Part shown: positions 1 through 9,788 of the stretch, one piece after another | How the letters are laid out: every line of letters begins with the position of its first letter | Position numbering within the stretch: the stretch's first letter is position 1 | Origin: Isoetes engelmannii | Taxonomy: Eukaryota > Streptophyta > Lycopodiopsida > Isoetales > Isoetaceae | Reading direction: 5' to 3' | Length of the DNA: 28,219 bases | NCBI GenBank assembly: GCA_011763485.2 | Contig: JAANSK020043354.1 | Span: 1-28,219, forward strand | Notes under the pieces: model-generated | The model's input: only the letters and a program-made list of their open reading frames with translations | What the model was told of the DNA's origin: nothing | The model's database searches: none | Program-made: the position numbers and the translations under genes

Positions 1-37
1 CATTGCAACCACAAAATGATAGGATAGAAGAGCTATA

Positions 38-1130
38 TGCAAAGGGCATCAATTACGTTAGGATCCACAAAGCATAATGAGGTAGTTGCACTCAGATATG
101 AATATCTCAAGTTGTATTTATCTTTCTCAGATGAGTTTTGGAGGATAAACTACAGAAAAGTTGTGGCGAGATGTGGGAACAAATTTGACTCAATTTGGAT
201 ATGATATAATTGAAAAAATTGGGTTTAAAGTTGGCAGAAAACTTGGCCAGTGCACTTCCCTGAGACAAAAACGGGTCTTCACACTCAAATGATGATATCT
301 TGAGTTTTACTGAATCTTTTTGGATGACTTTTAAAATAAATATCATAGAAAAGTTGTAGCAACATGTGGGGGAAAATACGAACTGATTTGGAATGGGGAT
401 GATGGAAAAAATTGAGTTCAAAGTGGATAAAAAATTCGGTCAGTGAACTGTCAGCAAAAAATAGCAAGTTGTTTTCCGTATCTCGAGCTTTATATGGTTT
501 TTTTTTGCATGATTACAGCTCGCACGTTTCTGAATAGATCCTAAGATCATGTGCAAAAGATAAAATTGTAGTTTGGAACACGAGGATTATCTCCTTAATA
601 ATAGAGATACTTCAAAAGATAACTTATTACAGAGATACTCTTCGTGAAAGCAAACTACAATATTATCTTTTGCACATGACCTTATGCCCTATTCAAATAT
701 GTGCCAGTTGTAATCATGCAAAAAACCCTTATAAATCTCAAGTTCCAAAAATCAGCTTGCTGTTTTTTTACTGATAGAATTTTTGATCTCATTTGAACTC
801 AATTTTCTCCATCATTCCAGTTCCAAATCAATTCAAGTGTTTTCTCACATGTTCTTACAACTTTTATCTTATAGCTATTGCAAAATTCATGCAAAAAGGG
901 TAAGTAAAACTCGAGATATCATCATTTGAGTGGGAAGACCTGTTCTTGTCTCACGAAGTGCACTGACCAACTTCTATGCCAAATTTGAACCCGATTTTAT
1001 CGATCATCTCAGATCCAAATTGAGCCAGATTTGTTCCTACATCTTATCAGTACAGCTCGAGATATTCATATTTGAGTGTAACCGCCTAATTCTGCTTTAG
1101 GGATTCTAATATAATTGATGCCCTTTTGCA
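38..1130. repeat. Palindromic foldback element, copy 1
   Basis: The two halves are inverted copies of each other. The left outer end reads TGCAAAGGGCATCAATTA and the right outer end is its near complement, ending CCCTTTTGCA. Similarity runs inward to a centre near 610-650, where short GAGATACT-type inverted motifs sit. Each arm is itself modular: a unit with a GATATCTCGAGTT-like start, then AAAAGTTGT, an ACATGTGGG-like block and CAGTGCAC, occurs about twice per arm at ~190-base spacing, followed by a partial third unit. No convincing reading frame spans it; open frames here are short and lie on both strands. A possible 4-base CTAT flanks both ends but is too short to trust as a target duplication. 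It is best read as a non-autonomous foldback or MITE-like element. Confidence 0.8.
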
Positions 1131-1139
1131 CTATGTCAT

Positions 1140-1200
1140 CACGTAGAGGGAGAGTATTGATTTCAGAAGACGGACCCTTAAAACCATCCCGGAGCAGGTA
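1140..1200 (-). repeat. Inverted fragment of the 1206-1485 / 1874-2132 repeat unit
   Basis: The complement of this stretch matches the 3' part of the unit ending near 2132: a GGTTTTAAGGGTC block, a GTCTT block and ATCAATAC..CTCCCT occur in the same order with a few mismatches. It lies directly next to the right end of the palindromic element, so that element probably inserted into or beside an older repeat. Confidence 0.6.
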
Positions 1201-1205
1201 ACACA

Positions 1206-1485
1206 TAGGCCAATTGACTACACAAGTATGTTAGAATTCAGCTCCTTTGGCTATAGTTGGCCAAGGGGCAGTCTTCTACCCACGAACTTGGTCCATAGGG
1301 CAATGTTGGCATTGTGAGTATGTTGGCAAAGTCAATTTACAATTCTGGCGTGAGGAAGTCAATCGTTTGTCATCAAGACCTTTCGAGAAGAGTTTAGGAG
1401 GGGGGGGGGGAGAGAGGACTGCATCCGGAGGGTTCTTAAGGGTCCATCTTTTGACGTCGAGATCTTGCCCCTATGTGATGACATG
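1206..1485 (+). repeat. Dispersed ~270-base repeat unit, copy a
   Basis: The unit opens with TAGGCCAATTGACTAC and closes with an AAGGGTCCATCTTTTGACG block followed by a CCCCTATGTGATGACATGG-like stretch. The same ordered blocks recur at 1874-2132 with many substitutions, so the copies are old. The frames open in this stretch have no recognisable domain, and a run of G at 1401-1410 breaks any coding reading. Confidence 0.55.
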
Positions 1486-1873
1486 GCACCAAATCCTGGT
1501 TGCATGCGGCAGAGGCAAGGCTACCAGAACGCCTGCCCTCCCCGGTGAGGTCATATGCTAATGCCCCCCCTTCCAGAACTCGGTTCCCCTATCCCGCCAT
1601 TGAATCCTCCATTAAAGGACCCTGCTTCGGGCATATCCAAAAAATTCAAGATCGGCCCGGGAGAAGTTATCAAACCGCGAAGCGTCCTGCGGCCCATCAT
1701 GTAGGAACCCAAGTGTTTTGTTGTTCGGACAATAATAAGGCTCCGGAATGGCAATTCGACTTCGCCAACTCGTCCAGAATGGTGAAGTTACCCTAGAAAC
1801 CAAGTTACACGGTCAATTTTAGCAAAGAAAAAAACACGAACGACCTACATGGTAGTGTTCCGCAGCCATCGCC
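1486..1873. other. Spacer between repeat copies; no gene seen
   Basis: This is a GC-richer stretch between the two direct repeat copies. Short overlapping frames exist on both strands but none has a recognisable domain or consistent codon use. I see no RNA gene or promoter signal that I would defend. Confidence 0.5.
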
Positions 1874-2132
1874 TAGGCCAATTGACTACGAGAGTGTTGG
1901 AGATGAGCTCTGTTTGTACTTCTTGGTGAAGGAGGGCTCTGATGGCCATGAAATTTGGTGCCCAGGGTAATGTTGACATTTTGATTCTATTGCCAGAGTC
2001 AATTCACAGTTCCGGAGAAAGGGTCTTGCACATCCGTTGCCAAGGCCTTCGGGTAAAGGACTCTTGGGGGGAGCTGCTTTTGGGAGGTTTTAAGGGTCTG
2101 TCTTTCGGCATCAATACCCTCCTTGTACATGA
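1874..2132 (+). repeat. Dispersed ~270-base repeat unit, copy b
   Basis: Direct copy of the 1206-1485 unit. It starts TAGGCCAATTGACTACG, contains a diverged TGTTGACATTTTGATTC..GTCAATTCACA middle, and closes with TTTTAAGGGTCTGTCTTTC then ATCAATACCCTCC. The second palindromic element begins about 190 bases downstream, as the first lies beside the inverted fragment, so the two repeat families may have been amplified together. Confidence 0.55.
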
Positions 2133-2325
2133 TGCTACAGTGCAAGATCCTGGTCGAATTAGACTGGGATATGGCCTTTGAAACATAAATCATGTGTGTC
2201 TCTAGGTTCTTGAAGGGTTTGCCTTATGGAGGCCATCATTTGCGCTTGGGACATGGTCGTGAAGTCCGGATATGGTGTGTTAGAACCTCCAAGTTGCTTA
2301 AGGAAACCAATCTTTGTGCAATACT

Positions 2326-2790
2326 TGCAAAAGAGCATCAATTACATTAGGATACCTAAAGCATAATGAGAGTCGCTCTCAGATATGAATATCTCAAGTT
2401 GTACTGATCTTTATCAGATGATTTTTGAAGGAAGAATTAGAGAAAAGTTGTGGTGAGGCGGAAGAAATTTGTCTCAATGGTTGAGAAGTGTCTCTATAAC
2501 AAGTTATCATGATTATTACAAAGAAACATTATTGAGATACTTCTCATGATCCAAATTACAATTATATCCTCTGCACATGATCTTAGATCCTATTAAGACC
2601 TGTGCCAGTTGAAATCATGCAAAAAAAAACCCTTATAAAGCTCGAGATCCAAAAACCTGCTTGTTGTTTTTTTGTGATAATTCACTGACAGAATTTTGGA
2701 TCCACTTTAAACTCGTTTTTATCCATCACTCCAGTCCTAAATTAGGCCGAGTTTTTTCCCACATATTCCTACAACTTTTCTCTAATAGTA
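2326..2790. repeat. Palindromic foldback element, copy 2 (truncated)
   Basis: The left end (TGCAAAAGAGCATCAATTA) and the following ~150 bases match the left arm of copy 1, including CAGATATGAATATCTCAAGTTGT. The centre (2490-2560) again carries inverted GAGAAGTGTCTCT and GAGATACTTCTC motifs. The right arm resumes near 2575 with CTGCACATGATCTTAGATCC and a run of A before CCCTTATAAA, then matches copy 1 through ACAACTTTTCTC, where similarity stops. The outer right end and the inner parts of both arms are therefore missing. Two copies within 2.3 kb support a real repeat family. Confidence 0.75.
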
Positions 2791-3889
2791 ATCAGAGTGT
2801 ATTTGAGTTAGTTATTGATTTATTTGTATCGAAACTGGGATGTTTGAACAATCGGGATGCTCGAATGATCTCAAGTCTCTTATTTGTTTTTATGATATTT
2901 GATCTTGGTGTCCAATGTTTAGACAAATCATTTTGTGTAGCAGTTTGGCATCATTTGGTAAGCTTTCTCATGGTTTGAGAAGGTGGATTTTGTGTGGAGA
3001 CAATATTGCTGATATGCAAATATTGTTGTTCGGATATATAGTGTTCTCTTCCTTCTTATGGTTTCAAAAAATGAGAATAAGCATGAATCCCTAGACTTCT
3101 TTTGTTCTTTATGACTTTGTCTGACATAACAACAGTTATCATCATATGAGATGGCTTGTTAACATGATGTTCATAATATTATCATACTGCGAACTTATTG
3201 ATCATTCGTGGGCATCTAAATGTGCAAGCAAAACATCAAATAGTAGTGGAAACTTGAAAAAAATGAGCTTGCCTTATCAATAGTAGCTTTTGGTCATCCT
3301 TCAAGTTTATCTTGACACCACATATCTATTAAGGGCATGAAGTTAACTTTGTTAGGACTTTCTATCTTTTTGGTTTGAGTAGATAATTGCAGTTGCGATG
3401 GCATGCGTGATTGTGGACTCTCGAACCTGATTCAATGGAGTGGTACAACCGTACCTCTTTATCCTTTGAATTTTGCATAAGTTGGGGTCACTTATGAACT
3501 AGAGCATAAATGTTATACTTCGCTCTTATTGTAGGCCTCATAAAAATTCATATATGTTTTTTCCCCAAAGCTTACTTGATACATACAAATGTTCCAATAC
3601 CATTGTTTCAAATAAATAGTATTTTAAGTCAATCTTGTAGCTCTCATCACCACACCCCCACCCCATCACCACCAAAGTTCAAGAAAAGACGTATTGCTCA
3701 TATTACTAGTTGGTACAAAAATGGATTAATGTTATGTGCTTTATAGACTCTCTCCTTACAAACCATACAACCATTTAAATAAAACCACTACAGCACCCAT
3801 AGTTGGCTACAAAATTCCTTAGTCAATTTAGAATTTCATTCACATTTGTATTAATACCATGCAAAACAATGGCAAGAAAATACTCGCAC
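2791..3889. other. AT-rich intergenic stretch, nothing recognised
   Basis: About 1.1 kb of AT-rich sequence. Open frames at 2661-2978 and 3510-3746 are short, have no recognisable domain and overlap repeat sequence or low-complexity CAC/CCA runs near 3645-3672. I see no transposon ends, tRNA-like boxes or strong promoter. Confidence 0.5.
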
Positions 3890-4307
3890 ATGCTTAGCAG
3901 TTGCTCTTCCATTTGTACCCTGGAGCTTGGCCTCTTCCGAGGAAACAAGTCTTGCACTTGTGCGTGGCTTGGTTGGTGTGGCTGATTTGGAAGCGTCGAC
4001 GGCTGTGGGTTTTTCAGGGGGAGCAGCAGCCTTCGTCCTCTTTGATCCCCCGCTTGAGGTATAAGTTGTTTCAGAGTTTTTTGGTGTTCCCGGGGCTGGC
4101 TGAGCGGAAGTTCGCCATTTGGCGAGAGTTCCTGGGGATAGTTGATGCGGATGGAAATTTTGTTCAGTCATAGTAGTTGAAATGTTGGAGTGGTGGGGTA
4201 CTGCTGTCTCTTCGAGGTAGCCTCTCTTGCTCCTCGCTCATCTTGTAATATTGTTATTCTTTTAATACATTGATACAAGTTCTTCTTCTTCAAAAAAAAA
4301 AAAAAAA
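3890..4307 (+). mobile_element. Probable 5'-truncated LINE 3' end with poly-A tail
   Basis: A short coding stretch (3901-4173) contains a tryptophan/arginine-rich block (WLVWLIWKRRRLW) like the region at the far C-terminus of plant LINE reverse transcriptases. It is followed by a TTGTAATATTG and TTAATACATTGATAC untranslated tail typical of plant LINE ends and then 16 A residues at 4292-4307. Plant LINEs insert by target-primed reverse transcription and are usually 5' truncated, which fits. I could not find a target-site duplication, and the left boundary is approximate. A processed transcript of another gene is the alternative. Confidence 0.5.
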
Positions 4308-4968
4308 GCATTTTGATGTTTAAGAAGCTTCAAGATTTTGCTAAGCATTAGCACCTTCTCATTAATTATTGAAGTTATAGGGTCGGGTCGCCTCCTATCG
4401 TGCCTGCCCCTTAGGGCACGTGGTAACCCCCCGTTCGACCGGCTCGCCATCGCCATCTGTCATGTCGAACACTGCCTCCTCCTGTCCCATTGCGCCATGT
4501 GGGCCCCACATGTGTTTCCAGTGATCGTGCACTGGGCGTCTTACTGGTCGTTGTCGATTGACCCGAGTCATTAGCCATGTTGCCCGCTATCCTGTGACTG
4601 GTGTACGCTACTGTGGAGCAGTGTTCCACGATCGTGTATGTGTAAAGATCTTCGATCAGGCCAAATCGAATGCAGAATTAAATGCGGGTTGCTTGAATTC
4701 GTGCCCAATTCGGCACTCGATTACCAGAACCGAATTTGAATATCCAGCTCCCGCTATGGCATCGATCGGGATAAAAGCCAACCTCGATTTCAAATTTGCA
4801 ATATCCTCGAGAGCAAGCTATGAAGAACACGACATAATCCATGGTTTCGACCAGTAAACGAGGGAAACTAGATGGTGAACCAAGCGCTGATGTGCCTTTT
4901 GCGAGGAAGAGAGTCACTGCGCTCAGACGGAAGAATTGTACTCCACGGATCACTGTGCAGGCACTACA
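4308..4968. other. GC-rich stretch upstream of the DDE transposase relic
   Basis: From about 4380 to 4640 the base composition becomes markedly GC-rich compared with its surroundings, with a small palindrome around TGTGGGCCCCACA (4499-4511). It may be the 5' untranslated or terminal part of the pogo-like element that follows, but I could not find a matching inverted end downstream. Overlapping frames on both strands lack recognisable domains. Confidence 0.4.
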
Positions 4969-6716
4969 ATGGCAAAAAGACCACCTAAACAAGGACAATG
5001 GACCGAGGAACAAATGGCCGACATACTGGACGAGGTTGGTGAGTATGGCATATCTGTTATGAAGACATTAGGAGGTCTAGATCCCTAAGTCCACCATAAG
5101 GGACTGGTTATATGGTAGGATATCTCACAAGCAAATAAATAATCCTCAGATTCCAACCACTCTTCAGGAAAAGGAATTAGACGGCCTGGGCACTAACTAG
5201 TGTAGAGCAGGGGATGGGGGCCACACTGTCAGCCGTCAAAGAGAGGGCTGCAGAAATGGCCCGGGAAGGGGGTAATTTAGATTTATCTGGGGTTCCTGGT
5301 AGTAAATGGTGGAAACTCTTCAAACTAAAAACATTCTTGAAGTTTCCCTTAGGACTGCAGAGACATTAGGTCTAGCCCGGGCCCGTGCGATGACACCGGA
5401 AAACTTAGATAACTTCTATGCTGGACTTAACCAAATCTATGACCAATTGAACTTTCCTCATTCAAGATATGGAATGCTGATGAGACTGGCATCCAGGCTG
5501 GAAAGATGAAGGGAATGAAGATCATAGGCAGGAAAGGAGAAAGTAGGATTAGTGAGGTTGTCATGAACAACAGAGAGTGGGTAACAATACTGGTGTGTGT
5601 AAATGCAGAAGGGTTTAGGTTACCCAACATGTACAAATTCAAGGGTGCACGAATGAGGCAAGAAACATTGCCAGATGTGAGGAGGGGGCAATCCAAGTTG
5701 TGCAGCCCTTGACATGGATGACTACAGGATTGTTCAAGTCCCGGTTGTCACATTTTGCTTCGATCACTTTGCCTTGTTGCCAGCACATACATTCCATAGG
5801 TTACAGCCTTTAGATGTAGCATGCTTTGCCCCATTTAAAGCCTCCTTCAAGAGATTGAGGTCTGCCTACATGGTTAGCAAAGGTAGGGCAGAGACAAAGA
5901 GAGAGAGAGAGGATATAGCAGAGCGGATATCTCGATCAATTGAAAAAGGCCTAACACCTAGGAACATCAAGGCAGGTCTCAAGGCAACAGGTATATGGCC
6001 TTTCAACACTAAGAATGTTAGGCCAGGTCAGAAAGCCATTAGGTTTGGTAGAGTACCCATAGTAGAGGAGCTTGCAGACATGCCTAAGCAGGATGAAGAG
6101 AACAACTATGAGGTTGAGGAGTTAGAACAATTCAACATGGATGATATGCAATAGTTGTGGGAGGCACAGCTGGCCATGCCAGATGTTGATGAGCATCATA
6201 CTGTCCAGCAGAATACTGATGGCCACACAAGTGCACCTGAGGATGTAGAGGTTGCAGACCATGTTGTGCTTGCATCTCAAGCTGAAGTACCAAAAGTTAG
6301 TAATCCCCAAGCCCATGGCGACCTGCCATTTGAACATGTGATTGCATATGTGTCATGTGTGCTGCCGGGTCCTTCCATGACAGCATCGCAAGCAGGCCTG
6401 CAGCAACCTTAAGCCATGAGGACCACTCAGCCCTATATGCAGCTATCCCACTCCATCAAGACTAGAAAGAGGGGTTTTGCATCAAATTTGGGTGGTAGGG
6501 TGCACATCTCTAGTGATGGCTTCTGTCAAGCCTGGCAGCTGAGATGGCTAGGAGGTTGGAGGCTGAGAAATTAAGGAATGAGCAGGTTGCATCCAGGTAA
6601 GCTAAGACTGCTAGAAGTAAAGAGGAAAGGGCAGGGGTGCAAAAACAGCCCAAAAGAATAGAGAGGATAGAGACAACAAGAAAAAAGAAGATGTTTCCTT
6701 TCAGGCAAGTACAACC
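4969..6716 (+). pseudogene. Pogo/Tigger-type DDE transposase relic (CENP-B-like), internally deleted
   Basis: Fragments in order match a pogo-superfamily transposase. A helix-turn-helix start at 4969 (KQGQWTEEQMADIL) continues in another frame as IPKSTIRDWLYGRI near 5090. An AWALTSVEQG / VPGSKWWKLF block at about 5185-5320 is the second DNA-binding helix region. TAETLGLARARAM is at about 5355. The first catalytic Asp is in NADETGIQAG at 5479-5481. WMTTGLFKS is near 5720, and LQPLDV, carrying the third acidic residue, is at 5801-5818. The segment that should hold the second catalytic Asp (normally D-x-x-x-x-H) is missing between about 5745 and 5765, alongside a frame change. Further breaks are frameshifts near 5065-5090, 5320 and 5465 and stops at 5092 and 6152. 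A basic, charged tail follows to about 6716. It cannot make active transposase. Confidence 0.8.
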
Positions 6717-6731
6717 GAACTTAGGGATTTC

Positions 6732-7157
6732 ATGTACCCTAGAGATGTGTCCAGGGTGGCATCAATTTTCAGCTTCCAGAGAGGAATGAGTGAAGAGGTT
6801 AGGAGCAAGAGGTTGAAGGTTAGAAACAAGATGAGATTGAGGCAAGGGCTGGGACCAATTGGAGTCCCAACAACTCAAACAACTAATAGACTAGACCATG
6901 AACATCTGCATGGTCGTGCATTGACAATCCAAAATGTAAATGATAACGTGGTTGCACCTAATAGTGATGAAGATGTTGAGGTCATGTGTAGCTTGGAGGA
7001 TATTCACATATGCTCGAGCGATGTTGGTGGCATTCAGGATGTTAGCATAGAAGGCTACCTCCCTCTGGTCAGACCTGTGGCAAAACTCATCAGCACAGTC
7101 AGGTCACCAATGAAGACATGGGACCTTGCCAACAAGGAGAGGGAGACACAGAGATAA
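6732..7157 (+). other. Open frame following the transposase relic, function unknown
   Basis: A 141-codon open frame directly downstream of the transposase tail. Its start is lysine/arginine-rich (SEEVRSKRLKVRNKMRLR) and its end acidic and serine-rich. I do not recognise a domain. The position suggests it is the 3' part of the same element, separated by a frameshift, rather than an independent gene. No clear terminal inverted repeat bounds it. Confidence 0.35.
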
Positions 7158-8084
7158 GGACAGTTTTTATAGCCCATCATAGGTAAATCTGTGGCTGAAC
7201 TCATTGAAGTTCTAAGTTGTCTCAAACGATATCTTAAGAAACACCATCTGCATACCTTCGTGTCAGAAAGAGCAATGGGGTTATTTATTGGTAGTTTTGT
7301 ATGTATATGTACTAAGAAAAAATGCATGTAATGGTTTTGTTGTGCAAGATTAGGGTTAAAGGGAGGAGAATTATTAACATGATGTAGGCATAGATGAATA
7401 CATTTGAGAGTAAACTACCTCAAAGGGGCACCTTAGCTACCTCAAAGGGTGCATCTAAGAAAAAAGCTAGCTATGTAGAACTACTTTATGGGTTATAAAT
7501 ATAGGGGATGAGTAGGAGATATGAGAAGGGTTTTTTCTTGTGAAGAGTGGTAGATAAGGGGTTTTTTCCTAACCCTAGGAACGCAGATGGCATATCCAAA
7601 ATACATATAGGTGAATCCCCTGGGGTTATTCCTTAAACAAGCAGAACCCAATTCAATTCAGTTCAATTCAATTCAACGCAATTCTTATGAAGCTCCCTGT
7701 GCAAATGGGGATCATATTCATCCATTTTATCAACAATAAAACTCCTCGAAATAGGAGGCAAAAATGGCCTATGCAAAATTTTATGCAAGGAACATGAGTG
7801 CCTAATGTGTTTACAATTTTCAGAACCACAAACTACCAGACTAAAAGAAGAAAACTTTTGTCCTAGACTCATTGCAGTTGCAGACCTCTCCAGGCAAAGA
7901 AAGTATGAAATAAGTTCTAAAACAACACTAAAACACCAAATGGTTAAAGAATTGAACCCAAAAAAGAAAGCCCAAGCTGCATGCATCGAATCCAAAGAAG
8001 CCGGTCTCCAACCGAACGTTCTAGATCATAGGGAAAGCTAAGCCAATCCGATGGCCACAAGATTTTTTTGGAAAAGATTAACCC
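7158..8084. other. Intergenic stretch, nothing recognised
   Basis: About 930 bases with a duplicated TACCTCAAAGGG motif at 7415-7450 and a short AATTCAATTCA-rich run near 7650-7680. The frames at 7663-7995 and 7805-8041 overlap on opposite strands and have no recognisable domain, so I do not call genes here. Confidence 0.5.
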
Positions 8085-8987
8085 CTTAGATGCATAGCTA
8101 TGGGAACCAAATTCCGAACTTGGTTCCCGTTCCGGAACTAGTTCTGCAGGGTCGAACGTTTTGGGAACTCTTATGGAAGTTTCCATATGGCCTGTTACCG
8201 GGAACTAAGTTCCAGAACTAGTTCCCACTATTTGGAAATCCCTTTCTGGGTAAGAAAAGATTAGTTCCCGAAAATTTCCAATTGTTTAGCAATTTTGTCC
8301 CAAAAGATCCTTCGCCCAACAAAAATCCCACTTCGTGTTTCTTTCGGCCGCAATTAATCGTGCTGGTGAGCCCCTGGAAGGTAAAAAATGTAGCCTGCAG
8401 GTTCTCACCTTGATCTTTGACATCGCCACTGCCTAGTAAGCTCGAGGAGACTGCTGCCAAGCCAACACAAACCCATTTGAGCAGTCTACATTTTAGAAGA
8501 AGAACGAAATCAATTGATTAACTAAGCTATTGCTTATATTTCATCAAGGATGTTTTGCCTGCTGCTTGTCTCTCTATTGCTCTTCTTTTTTTGTTTTGTT
8601 GCTTGCTTCTATTGCGCTTATGAGCAGACAAATAGTTATCAAGGTCTATTTTGCTGCTTGCTTCTCTATTGCCCTTGTTTTTCTATTTTGTTGCTTGCTT
8701 CTATTGCTCTTCTGAGCAGGCAACATTATCAAGTTATGTATTAGAACTTATATAATATATCTTAAATCGGAAAATATTGTTTGAAGTTCTAATTATATTA
8801 TTACAGAGTAGCTATATATGTATTTGCTTGCAATTTTTGTTGTGAATGTCCTATGGTGTTGTTTGAGCAAAGGGAACTTCAAATTCGTTTTCAAATTCTG
8901 AAAATTCGAATGTTGATTGTTCCCGTTGCAATCCGTTCCCATTCCCGTTCCCTTCCGAATTTTAGGTCCAGTAACTATGCTTAGATG
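8085..8987. mobile_element. Non-autonomous hAT-like element with 8-base target duplication
   Basis: The element proper spans 8093-8979. Its left end begins CATAGCTATGGGAACC and the complement of its right end begins CATAGTTACTGGACC; similarity continues about 30 bases inward (CAAATTCCGAA against the complement of TTCCGAATTTT). It is flanked by the identical 8-base direct repeat CTTAGATG at 8085-8092 and 8980-8987. Eight-base duplications and short CA-starting inverted ends are diagnostic of the hAT superfamily. GGAACTAGTTCC-type subterminal motifs (GTTCCCG, GGAACT) recur near both ends, as is usual for hAT transposase binding sites. No transposase is encoded, so movement would need a transposase from elsewhere. 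Confidence 0.82.
8553..8735 (+). repeat. Two tandem ~92-base copies inside the hAT-like element
   Basis: A thymine-rich block containing TGTTGCTTGCTTCTATTGC, then GAGCAG(A/G)CAA and TATCAAG, occurs twice with the second copy offset by about 92 bases. Both copies lie wholly inside the transposon, so the duplication either predates its insertion or arose in place. The pyrimidine-rich frames here are low-complexity artefacts, not proteins. Confidence 0.7.
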
Positions 8988-9788
8988 CCCAAAAGGGAAG
9001 CTAGCTAGGCCTAATGTTTAACCGACACGAATTTCCTCGCCTTAAGGAAGTCTTTCCTACCTGGTTATGTTTGTGTACGTGGCAAACAAACAGGCGACCA
9101 AAGCTTGCAGATACAACGGCAGGGCCCTTGGAGGAGCTTAGACCTAAACAGATCTGGCCTCCTCCATCTCTGTGGTTTGCAAGCAAAGCACATAGCTTGC
9201 TTCCCGTGACTCTAGGTTTTTTTGCGAACCGTGCAACTTTCGATTTCGTGCCCCCCAATATATACTGTAAGTTCATTAAGCTTTTAAGCATTGTGGCCGT
9301 TATCTTTCTTTGTATTTCGGTCATATTGTGATGTGTTCTTTGATTGCTGATTGTATGCATTACTCATTTTTTGTCTACTTTCCTTTATTCTGTGTACCTA
9401 AGGAAGACTCTGTACTTATTAAGTGTTAAATCATGTTCCTGAGGCTTTTTGCCCCAGTTGAGTATGTTAGAGCCTTTAGATGCAAGTATCTTCCGCCATG
9501 TTTCAGACAAAAAGCCGTTTTTTTAAAAGTGAGAGAGGGCCGGATACATGATAAGAGTGTGGGTCTGGCAACGACATTGTCGTCTATTCAGGTGGCTGCC
9601 TGTGACAACGATTGGCAGGGAAGGAGGCTTGGATGTAAGCAGCGAACAGGCCTTTATAGGCTCTGTCGTATTAAGGTTTTAGCTTCATTTTTTGTTCTAT
9701 GTCATGTTCATCATCAAGTTATTTTCTCTGAACCTGCTAATAGATTAAGTTTGAATTGAGACGTCCAAAATAGGCAGTCCCTTTGACA
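8988..9788 (+). promoter_or_regulatory. Upstream region of the UPF0496 gene with a possible leader intron
   Basis: This ~800-base region must hold the promoter of the gene that starts at 9789. A TATATA-like run lies at 9259-9264. A consensus donor (ACT/GTAAGTTC, GT at 9267) and an acceptor (TAGGCAG/TCC, AG at 9776-9777) preceded by a CTGCTAAT-type branch site would define a 511-base leader intron ending 11 bases before the start codon. UPF0496 genes often carry such introns, but this pairing is inferred. The frames at 9014-9331 and 9433-9759 have no recognisable domain. Confidence 0.3.

Noticed and set aside
3851-4171. 106-codon frame on the minus strand opposite the LINE end
   Set aside because: Its composition (Pro/Thr/Ala/Lys) mirrors the plus-strand tail and no domain is seen; the plus-strand reading with a poly-A tail explains the region better.
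8530-8744. Small hydrophobic, cysteine-rich membrane proteins
   Set aside because: These frames are translations of a T-rich tandem repeat inside the hAT-like element, overlapping each other in different frames.
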